From NCBI GenBank assembly GCA_001403775.1, contig CYUG01000017.1, positions 55,799 through 119,798 of the forward strand: a stretch of 64,000 nt of DNA, read 5' to 3'. Each line of letters starts with the position of its first letter. Within the stretch, counting starts at the first letter, position 1. This stretch comes from Dermabacter indicis. GTDB taxonomy: Bacteria; Actinomycetota; Actinomycetes; Actinomycetales; Dermabacteraceae. Shown piece by piece: positions 52,815 to 59,967 of the stretch. The notes under the pieces were generated by a model, which did not search any database, was not told the DNA's origin, and saw only the letters and a list, made by a program, of their open reading frames with translations. Both the position numbers and the translations under genes were made by a program.

Positions 52815-53377
52815 GAAGCGTCCTCACCTTCTTCGGCATGGTCCCGGTTGCTCATTATTCCTATGCGGTTGCCAGCAACGAGGCCCACCATGACCGCAAG
52901 GACACACACCAACACGCTGACCGTGACGTATTTAAGCGCCTCGAGGGGGAAGCCCGCCCCGATGATCGCGGCAACCTCACCCGTGAACGTGCTCATGGTC
53001 GTGAACCCGCCACAGAAACCGGTGCCGAGCACGAGCCTGCACTGCGCGAACTTCGGGGGCCGCTCGTCCCAGTACCCGGTGAGAACGCCGAGAATCAGGC
53101 AGCCGAGAAGGTTCGCGGCGAGCGTGCCCCACGGCAGGTCCACGAGCGTAAGCGTCGTTGTCGTGGGGAGGATGACCGAAAGGGCGTAACGCAGGACTGC
53201 GCCAACGGCGCCGCCGAGCGCGACCCACGCGACGCCCTTGCGAAAGGGCAGCGGCTTGGGTTCAACACGCACGACGCGCACCGTGGTGGTTTCCGTGCTC
53301 GTGACGGCCGCGAACTCGGCCGTGCGCATAAGCGGATCCTCGCGGCGGAGGCTTTCACGCTCTTCTTGGTCGTCCAT
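52811..53377 (-). CDS. crcB: Fluoride ion channel CrcB/FluC, second paralogue
   Basis: 188 residues from ATG 53377 (MDDQEERESL). About 60 extra charged N-terminal residues precede the channel core: GGAVGAVLRYALSV, WGTLAANLLGCLILGVLTG and GTGFCGGFTTMSTFTGE, all typical of FluC. Located 17 bases after the E2 gene, so probably part of the same transcript. No fluoride riboswitch is visible upstream. Confidence 0.9.
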   Translation of the reverse strand: MDDQEERESLRREDPLMRTAEFAAVTSTETTTVRVVRVEPKPLPFRKGVAWVALGGAVGAVLRYALSVILPTTTTLTLVDLPWGTLAANLLGCLILGVLTGYWDERPPKFAQCRLVLGTGFCGGFTTMSTFTGEVAAIIGAGFPLEALKYVTVSVLVCVLAVMVGLVAGNRIGIMSNRDHAEEGEDAS

Positions 53378-53394
53378 CACCGCTCTAGCGTACG

Positions 53395-54780
53395 TCAGCC
53401 CCAGACGAGCCCGAGGCTCGGGTTCTCGAGGACCGCAGAGACGTCGCGGAGAAGCTCGGAGCCGAGCGCGCCGTCGATGAGGCGGTGATCGAAGCTGAGC
53501 GCGAGCGAACACACCTTGCGCGAGGTGATCTCGCCGTCCACGACCCACGGCTTGTCTTTAATGGCGCCGAAGCCGAGGATCACCGACTCGCCCGGGTTGA
53601 GGATCGGCGTGCCCGAATCGATGCCGAACACGCCAAAGTTCGTGATCGTGATCGTGCCGTTGCGGGTTGCCGAGAGCGGCGTTTGGCCCGCGCGCGCCGT
53701 CTGCGCAAGATCGTTGATGCTCACGGCAAGCTCGCGCAACGTGAGCAGGTGGGCATCCTTAATGTTCGGCACGATGAGCCCGCGAGGGGTTGCCGCGGCG
53801 ATGCCAAGGTTCACGAAGTGCTTGTACACGATCTCCTGGTTGTCCTCGTCCCACGAGGCGTTGACCTCGGGGTTGCGGCGAATCGCGACGAGGAGCGCCT
53901 TCGCGAGCACGACGAGCGGGGAGATCTTGACGTCCTTCCACTCGCGGCTCTTCTTCAGCGTGTCGAGAAGCTCGAGCGTTTCGGTCATGTCGACCTCGTT
54001 GAACACCGTGACGTGCGGTGCGGTAAATGCCGAGCTCACCATCGCCTCCGCCGTGCGCTTGCGCACGCTGCGGATCGGCACGCGGGTGGTCTGTTCGTCG
54101 CTCGTCACGCCCGGGAACGGCTGGCTCTTCGGGGTCTTCATTTGACCCGCGAGGTTCTCGGGGGCCTGCTTTTCCTCGCCCGGGAAGAAACTTCCCGACT
54201 GCTCGGGGCTGTGCGCGGGGTGCTGTTCGAGCGAGCGCTGCGAGGCGGCAATGACATCCTGGCGGGTCACGACTCCCCCGCGGCCCGTCGCGAGCACGTC
54301 GTGAAGCGCAACGCCGAGGTCCTTCGCGAGTTTGCGGACGGGCGGTTTCGCGAGGATACGGTCGATCGGCACCTGCGGGTCAGCACCGTCTTGCGCGATC
54401 GCGCGCTTCTTGCGGCGCGGGGCGGGCGTCTCGCGCGCGCCGTACCCCACGAGGGTCTTCGGCCCGGCATCGGCGGTGCCGGTGTTTTCCTCGGCACTTT
54501 GGGGAGTCTCGGGGTCCGACGCCTGCTCGGCCCCGGGTGCGGTTTCAATATCGAACATGGGCTCGCCCACGTTGAGTTCATCGCCCTCTTTGACGTGAAC
54601 CTTCGCGACGATACCCGCGACGTGTGAGGGAAGCTCGACCGCGCTCTTCGCCGTCTCGACGGTCACGACGGGGTCGTTGATCTCGACGCGATCCCCCTCC
54701 TTGACTTTGATCTCGATGATCTCCGCCTCGGTGAGGCCCTCGCCGGGGTCGGTGAGGCAAATCTGGGTGATGCTGCTCAT
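53395..54780 (-). CDS. 2-oxoacid dehydrogenase E2 (dihydrolipoyl acyltransferase), branched-chain type
   Basis: 461 residues. Lipoyl domain (residues 1-80) with lipoylated lysine in TVETAKSAVELP, a Glu/Pro-rich linker, peripheral-subunit-binding domain KPPVRKLAKDLGVALHDVLA, and catalytic acyltransferase domain ending SFDHRLIDGALGSELL with the HRxxDG motif. The linker carries ASDP, encoded by a reverse copy of the dispersed CGTCGGACCCC motif at 54511-54529. It follows E1beta by 20 bases. E3 (lipoamide dehydrogenase) is not in this window. Confidence 0.92.
   Translation of the reverse strand: MSSITQICLTDPGEGLTEAEIIEIKVKEGDRVEINDPVVTVETAKSAVELPSHVAGIVAKVHVKEGDELNVGEPMFDIETAPGAEQASDPETPQSAEENTGTADAGPKTLVGYGARETPAPRRKKRAIAQDGADPQVPIDRILAKPPVRKLAKDLGVALHDVLATGRGGVVTRQDVIAASQRSLEQHPAHSPEQSGSFFPGEEKQAPENLAGQMKTPKSQPFPGVTSDEQTTRVPIRSVRKRTAEAMVSSAFTAPHVTVFNEVDMTETLELLDTLKKSREWKDVKISPLVVLAKALLVAIRRNPEVNASWDEDNQEIVYKHFVNLGIAAATPRGLIVPNIKDAHLLTLRELAVSINDLAQTARAGQTPLSATRNGTITITNFGVFGIDSGTPILNPGESVILGFGAIKDKPWVVDGEITSRKVCSLALSFDHRLIDGALGSELLRDVSAVLENPSLGLVWG
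54511..54529 (-). repeat. Dispersed motif copy inside the E2 gene
   Basis: Reverse complement is CGAGCAGGCGTCGGACCCC, identical over 19 bases to 7185-7203 in intergenic DNA. Confidence 0.75.
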
Positions 54781-54800
54781 GAGGGAACCTTTCGGGTGAA

Positions 54801-55784
54801 TTAGTGCTCGAGCGAACGGTCAACGGCGTCGAGCACGCGTTCGAGGTCGGGAAGGTAGGCGTGCTCCATGCGCGCCGGCGGATACGGCGTGTGGTAGCCG
54901 CCCACGCGCATGACTGGTGCCTCCAGGCTATAGAAGCAGCGTTCGGTGATGCGCGCCGCAATCTCGCCGCCGAGACCACCGAACACGGGTGCTTCGTGCA
55001 CGATCACGAGACGGCCCGTCTTCGTGACGGAGGCCTGGATTCGGTCAAAGTCGATCGGGTTCAGGCTGCGCAGGTCGATCACCTCGAGCGAAAGGCCGTC
55101 GTCCTCTGCGGCCTGGGCGGCTTCGAGGGCCACGGGAACCGTCGGACCCCATGCCACGAGCGTGAGATCCGCACCCTCGCGCACAACGTTCGCCTCCCAG
55201 TGCTTGAGCGTAGGCCTGTTCCCGGTGTCCACTTCGCCCTTGACCCAGTAGCGCCGCTTCGGCTCGAACATGATCACGGGGTCGTCGGATTCGATTGCTT
55301 GGCGCGTGAGCCAGTAGGCGTCATTGGCGTTCGACGGCGTGAGAATGCGCAGGCCAGCCGTGTGGGCGAAGAGGGCCTCGGGGCTCTCCGAGTGGTGCTC
55401 GACCGCGCCGATCCCTCCGCCGTAGGGGATACGGATGACGACGGGCATGCGGACGCGGCCCTCGGTGCGGTAGTGGGTTTTCGCAAGCTGAGTCGTGATC
55501 TGGTTGTAGGCGGGGAACACGAAGCCATCAAACTGGATCTCGCAGATTGGCCGGTAGCCGCGATACGCGAGACCCACGGCGGAGCCCACGATGCCGGCCT
55601 CACCGAGGGGTGTATCCACGATGCGCAGCTCGCCAAACTCGTCGAGCAGTCCCTGCGTTACGCGGAACACGCCGCCGAGTCGCGCGATGTCCTCACCCAT
55701 GAGCATGACCTTGTCGTCCGCGCGCATCGCGTCGCGGATCCCCAGGTTGATCGCGCGGGCGATCGGGAGCTTTTCGATACTCAC
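54801..55784 (-). CDS. 2-oxoacid dehydrogenase E1 beta subunit
   Basis: 327 residues from GTG 55784, overlapping the E1alpha stop (GTGA). Transketolase-type pyrimidine-binding domain: LMGEDIARLGGVFRVTQGL, DTPLGEAGIVGSAVGLAYRG and PICEIQFDGFVFPAYNQI; C-terminal domain begins near VIDLRSLNPID. Together with E1alpha it decarboxylates branched-chain 2-oxoacids (or pyruvate) with thiamine diphosphate. In actinobacteria pyruvate is usually handled by single-chain AceE, which favours the branched-chain role. Confidence 0.92.
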   Translation of the reverse strand: MSIEKLPIARAINLGIRDAMRADDKVMLMGEDIARLGGVFRVTQGLLDEFGELRIVDTPLGEAGIVGSAVGLAYRGYRPICEIQFDGFVFPAYNQITTQLAKTHYRTEGRVRMPVVIRIPYGGGIGAVEHHSESPEALFAHTAGLRILTPSNANDAYWLTRQAIESDDPVIMFEPKRRYWVKGEVDTGNRPTLKHWEANVVREGADLTLVAWGPTVPVALEAAQAAEDDGLSLEVIDLRSLNPIDFDRIQASVTKTGRLVIVHEAPVFGGLGGEIAARITERCFYSLEAPVMRVGGYHTPYPPARMEHAYLPDLERVLDAVDRSLEH

Positions 55785-56926
55785 TTGCCCTCGCCCTCCT
55801 CTTCGAACTGTTCGATATAGCGGATGTACTCGGCGCGCTCCTCGGCCACGAGGGGGTGCTCGTCCACGTAGACGTGATCGAAGATCTGAATCGGGTCGGG
55901 ATCCTCGAGGGCGTGAATGTGGTGGTGGAGGCTCATCGAGAGGTCGTGACCCTCTTCCTCGCATCGCTCCACGAAGGCGTCATCGAGCTGATCCTCGCGC
56001 CGCAAGTACGCCTCGAAACGCGCGATCGGATCGAGGGTCGCCCAGTGCTTCTCTTCCTCTTCACCGCGGTAAATGCGCGGCTCATCGCTCGTCGTGTGGG
56101 CGTTCATGCGATAGGTGAGGGCTTCGATAAAACGCGGTCCCTCGCCCCCACGCGCCGCATCGAGCGCGAGGCGACTGACGGCGTAGCTCGCGAGCACGTC
56201 GTTGCCGTCAACGCGCACCGAGGGGATGCCCCAGCCACGGCTGCGCTGTGCGAGCGGAACGCGCGTTTGCACGCTCGTCGCGGTCGAGATCGCCCACTGA
56301 TTGTTCTGGCTGAGGAACACGATCGGCGCTTCAAAGCTCGCGGCCCACGTGAAAGCCTCGGACACCTCGCCCTCGGAGCTCGCGCCATCGCCGAAGAGCG
56401 CGAGAACGGCCGTGTCAACCTCGGGGTCGCCCGTGCCGCATGCACCGTCGCGCGTAATCCCCATCGCGTAACCAACGGCCTGGGGTGCCTGAGCGCCGAG
56501 CACAATCATGTACGGGTGCGTCATGAGTTCGCGCGGGTCCCAGCCACAGTGGTTGATGCCGCGCCACACCTCGAGAAGCTTCCACGGCTCGATACCGCGC
56601 GCCCAAGCGACGCCGTGCTCGCGGTAGGTCGGCACGAGGTAGTCGTGCGCACGAGCGGCGTGGCCCGCACCAATTTGCGCGGCCTCCTGGCCAACAGCGC
56701 TCGCCCAGAGACCCAGCTGGCCCTGGCGTTGGAGGGCTGTCGCCTCGTGATCGGCTGCGCGCACGATCACCATGTCGCGGTAGAAACCGCGCAGGTCATC
56801 GAAGTCGAGGTGGGCGAGCGCGGTGTCGAGCTCGTCGTTCGGCGTGCGCGTGCCGTCGGGCGAAAGGAGCTGGAGCGTCGGTTCACTCGAGGCGGGGGTC
56901 GGTATCGCTGTCTGGAAAACACTCAC
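55781..56926 (-). CDS. 2-oxoacid dehydrogenase E1 alpha subunit
   Basis: 381 residues. Thiamine diphosphate motif GDGASSEGEVSEAFTWA...NNQWAIS is complete, the phosphorylation-loop region YRMNAHTTSDEPRIY is present, and YREHGVAWARGIEP marks the BCKDH/PDH alpha family. First gene of the cluster E1alpha-E1beta-E2-crcB-crcB-copD. It starts with GTG at 56926, 31 bases after the aminotransferase stop in the same direction, so the aminotransferase could be co-transcribed and feed the complex with 2-oxoacids. Confidence 0.92.
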   Translation of the reverse strand: MSVFQTAIPTPASSEPTLQLLSPDGTRTPNDELDTALAHLDFDDLRGFYRDMVIVRAADHEATALQRQGQLGLWASAVGQEAAQIGAGHAARAHDYLVPTYREHGVAWARGIEPWKLLEVWRGINHCGWDPRELMTHPYMIVLGAQAPQAVGYAMGITRDGACGTGDPEVDTAVLALFGDGASSEGEVSEAFTWAASFEAPIVFLSQNNQWAISTATSVQTRVPLAQRSRGWGIPSVRVDGNDVLASYAVSRLALDAARGGEGPRFIEALTYRMNAHTTSDEPRIYRGEEEEKHWATLDPIARFEAYLRREDQLDDAFVERCEEEGHDLSMSLHHHIHALEDPDPIQIFDHVYVDEHPLVAEERAEYIRYIEQFEEEGEGK

Positions 56927-56957
56927 GCCCCAAGCCTAACCTACGGTGGCGTAGGTT

Positions 56958-58040
56958 TCAGCTTTTCTGGTCCTGCCACGCCTTCGCAATCTCGATGAAA
57001 CGCGAATTCGCGGGCTCTTCCGCGATCGTCACCCGGCAACCGTCGGACCCGTACCCCCGTACCACGAGCCCCCGCTCGAGCGCGAACTGCACAAACTCGC
57101 CCGTGCGCTCGCCGAGCGGGAGGTACACAAAGTTGCCGTGCGAGCGAATGCGGGCGCAGCCGAGGTCCAGGCCCTCGAGTGCGCTCTCCACGCGCGAGCG
57201 CTCCTCGCGGATCCAATCGACCCGCGCCTCAAGCTCCGTGCGGGCCGGTTCCTCGAGAGCGACGCACGCGGCACTTTGCGCGAGAGTCGAAGCACCAAAC
57301 GGGATTGTCACCTTGTCGAGGGCTTCGGCGAGGCGAGGATGCGCGATCGCGTAGCCCAGGCGCAGCCCCGCGATGCCGTGCACTTTCGAGAACGTGCGCA
57401 CACGCACGAGATTCTCGAACCTCTCAAATAGTCGTGCTGAATCCGCGCGCACCTCGGGGTCAGCAAACTCGACGTAGGCCTCGTCGAGCGCGACCGTGAC
57501 ATGATCGGGGATGCACCCGAGGAACGCTTCGAGCTTGACCGTCGTGAGCACCGTGCCGGTCGGGTTATTCGGCGAGCACAGGAGAATCAGGCGCGTGCGC
57601 TCTGTGACGGCGGCGGCAATCGCGTCCAGATCGTGCTCCTCGTGGGCCGTAAGCGGAACCGGAACGGCGATGGCGCCGTGCGACTGCACGAGGATCGGGT
57701 ACGCCTCGAAGCTGCGCCAGGGGAAAATCACCTCGTCGCCTTGATCGGCGAGCGCACGCACGAGATCACCGAGAACGGCCGAGGCACCCGTTGACACGTG
57801 AATCTGAGAGGGATCGACCCCGTGCTCAGCCGCGAGGAGACCGCGAAGTCTTCCCGCCGCCATATCCGGGTAGCGATTGAGGCCTGCGAGTTCCTTCTCG
57901 AGCGCGGCGCGAATCTCGGGGAGCGGCTCGAATGGCGACTCGTTCGAACTCACCTTGAACGCATTCTTCGGCGCGGGTTTCCCGGGAACGTAGGAGGGGA
58001 TCGACTCGAGCGCGCTTCGCACGTGAATGTTTTCTGCCAT
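56958..58040 (-). CDS. Class I/II aminotransferase, HisC/aromatic (Pat) type
   Basis: About 360 residues from ATG 58040 (MAENIHVRSALESIPSYVPG). PLP enzyme of the histidinol-phosphate aminotransferase family: KVSSNESPFEPLPEI, CSPNNPTGTVL, LDEAYVEFADP and the PLP-lysine segment RTFSKVHGIAGLRLGYAI. It may act on histidinol phosphate or phenylpyruvate; SSNESPF points to the actinobacterial Pat/HisC2 group. A 16-base copy of the dispersed motif encodes GSDGCR near the C-terminus (about 57035-57050). Confidence 0.86.
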   Translation of the reverse strand: MAENIHVRSALESIPSYVPGKPAPKNAFKVSSNESPFEPLPEIRAALEKELAGLNRYPDMAAGRLRGLLAAEHGVDPSQIHVSTGASAVLGDLVRALADQGDEVIFPWRSFEAYPILVQSHGAIAVPVPLTAHEEHDLDAIAAAVTERTRLILLCSPNNPTGTVLTTVKLEAFLGCIPDHVTVALDEAYVEFADPEVRADSARLFERFENLVRVRTFSKVHGIAGLRLGYAIAHPRLAEALDKVTIPFGASTLAQSAACVALEEPARTELEARVDWIREERSRVESALEGLDLGCARIRSHGNFVYLPLGERTGEFVQFALERGLVVRGYGSDGCRVTIAEEPANSRFIEIAKAWQDQKS

Positions 58041-58095
58041 GCAGGAATGGTACGTGCAGGGCGTATCCGCGCGCGGTCCGTGCCAAAATGGCTGC

Positions 58096-59496
58096 ATGCG
58101 CCTCAGTGATATCCACCCCGCCCTTCCGCTCACCCCGCTCGATGGACGCTACCGCGCCCAGGTTGCCCCGCTCGTGGAGCACCTGAGCGAGGCTGCCCTC
58201 AACCGGACCCGCATCGTCGTGGAGACCGAATGGATGATCCACCTCCTCAATGAAGGTGCGATTCCCAGCCTTCGCACGCTCACGGACGAGGAGAGCGCGC
58301 TCCTCCGCCGAATCCCCGAGGATTTCGGCGCCGAAGGCATCGCCGAGCACGCCGAAATCGAGCGCGAAACCGTGCACGACGTCAAGGCCGTCGAGTACTA
58401 CATCAAGCGCCGCCTCGCGGGCACGAGCCTCGAGCCCCTCGCCGAGATCGTGCACATCTATTGCACGAGCGAAGACATCAACAACCTCTCCTACGCCCTC
58501 ATGGTCAAAGGTGCGCTCGAGAACGTGTGGCTGCCCGCCCTCGCTGACCTCACCGCCGACATCGAGGACCTCGCACGTGAATGCGCAAACATTCCCATGC
58601 TGAGCCGCACCCACGGCCAAGCCGCAACACCCACGACCCTCGGCAAGGAACTCGCCGTGTTCGCCTACCGCCTGAGGCGCCAAATCGCCCGCCTCGAAGC
58701 CGACGAGATCCTCGGCAAGATCAACGGCGCGACCGGCACGTGGGCCGCACACGCGATCTCCGTTCCGGGCACCGATTGGCCGACGGTCGCGAAGAGCTTC
58801 GTCGAGCATCTCGGCCTCACGTGGAACCCGCTCACAACCCAGATCGAGAGCCACGACTGGCAGGCCGAGATCTACTCGGACGTCGCGCGTGCGGGCCGCA
58901 TCCTCCACAACCTCGCGACCGACATGTGGACCTACATCTCCCTCGGCTACTTCCGCCAGCGCCTGAGCGCCCAGGGCGGAACGGGCAGCTCGACCATGCC
59001 CCACAAGGTCAATCCCATCCGTTTCGAGAACGCCGAGGCCAACCTCGAGATCTCGGGCGCACTGTTCGATGTTCTCGCCCAGACTCTCGTGACCTCGCGC
59101 CTCCAGCGCGACCTCACCGACTCGACCACGCAGCGCAACATCGCCCCCGCCTTCGGGCACTCGCTCCTCGCGATCTCCAACCTCAAGCGCGGCCTCGCCG
59201 GCCTCGACACCGACGCCGAGCAGATGGCCCGCGACCTCGACGCGAACTGGGAGGTCCTCGGCGAAGCCGTCCAGTCCGTCATGCGCACGCTCGGCATTCA
59301 GGGCGTCGAGGGCATGGACTCGCCGTACGAACGCCTCAAGGAACTCACGCGCGGCAAACGCGTCGACGGCGAGGCCATGCGCGCGTTCATCACGTCGCTT
59401 GGCCTGCCCGAGGAGGAACGCGAACGCCTCCTCGCGCTCACACCCGCGACCTACGTGGGTCTCGCGGCCTCACTCGTGGACTACCTCGAGGACTGA
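58096..59496 (+). CDS. purB: Adenylosuccinate lyase
   Basis: 466 residues. Purine synthesis enzyme cleaving SAICAR and adenylosuccinate. The fumarase-superfamily signature GSSTMPHKVNPIRFENAEA carries the catalytic serine loop; TSEDINNLSYALM and SRTHGQAATPTTLGKELA are the other active-site segments. I start at the ATG at 58096 (MRLSDIHPALPL). No Shine-Dalgarno is visible and the 55-bp gap to the divergent aminotransferase is short, so the message may be leaderless or have a very short leader. Followed by csoR after 7 bases. Confidence 0.94.
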   Translation: MRLSDIHPALPLTPLDGRYRAQVAPLVEHLSEAALNRTRIVVETEWMIHLLNEGAIPSLRTLTDEESALLRRIPEDFGAEGIAEHAEIERETVHDVKAVEYYIKRRLAGTSLEPLAEIVHIYCTSEDINNLSYALMVKGALENVWLPALADLTADIEDLARECANIPMLSRTHGQAATPTTLGKELAVFAYRLRRQIARLEADEILGKINGATGTWAAHAISVPGTDWPTVAKSFVEHLGLTWNPLTTQIESHDWQAEIYSDVARAGRILHNLATDMWTYISLGYFRQRLSAQGGTGSSTMPHKVNPIRFENAEANLEISGALFDVLAQTLVTSRLQRDLTDSTTQRNIAPAFGHSLLAISNLKRGLAGLDTDAEQMARDLDANWEVLGEAVQSVMRTLGIQGVEGMDSPYERLKELTRGKRVDGEAMRAFITSLGLPEEERERLLALTPATYVGLAASLVDYLED

Positions 59497-59503
59497 GTAC
59501 CGC

Positions 59504-59818
59504 ATGTGCGATTGCCACGACTCCCCCACGGGCGACCACGCGCCCGGCTACCACGCCGACAAAACCGCCTACGTGCGGCGCTTGAAGCGCATCGAAGGGC
59601 AAGTGCGCGGGCTCCAGCGCATGCTCGACGATGACACGTACTGCATCGACGTGCTCACCCAGGTGAGCGCCGTTAAACGCGCCCTCGAAGCGGTCTCGCT
59701 CGGCCTCGTCGAGGACCACGTGCGCCACTGCGTGCGGGATGCGGCCACCGACGGCTCCCCCGCCGTCATTGATGAGAAGCTCACCGAGGTGCTCACCGCC
59801 GTCAAGCGCTTGATGTAA
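59504..59818 (+). CDS. csoR: CsoR-family metal-sensing transcriptional repressor
   Basis: 104 residues from ATG 59504 (MCDCHDSPTG). Helical DUF156 repressor: RLKRIEGQVRGLQRMLDDDT, then the C-H-C copper-binding triad with Cys in TYCIDVL and His and Cys in VEDHVRHCV. This is the Cu(I)-sensing set. The His/Cys-rich N-terminus (CDCHD) is extra. No copper ATPase or chaperone gene is adjacent, so its targets lie elsewhere, unless the CopD-like gene at 50.6-52.4 kb is one. Confidence 0.88.
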   Translation: MCDCHDSPTGDHAPGYHADKTAYVRRLKRIEGQVRGLQRMLDDDTYCIDVLTQVSAVKRALEAVSLGLVEDHVRHCVRDAATDGSPAVIDEKLTEVLTAVKRLM

Positions 59819-59967
59819 GGGCCTCACGTAGGGCTTGGCAACCGTCGGAATCCACAATTCCGGCCGACCGGATTCTGCGCTCACCAAAAGTCTCACGCAC
59901 CAGACATATGGGGCGCACAATAGTGCCACCCCACCCACCACAATGATGTGTTTGAGGACGGTCCGCC

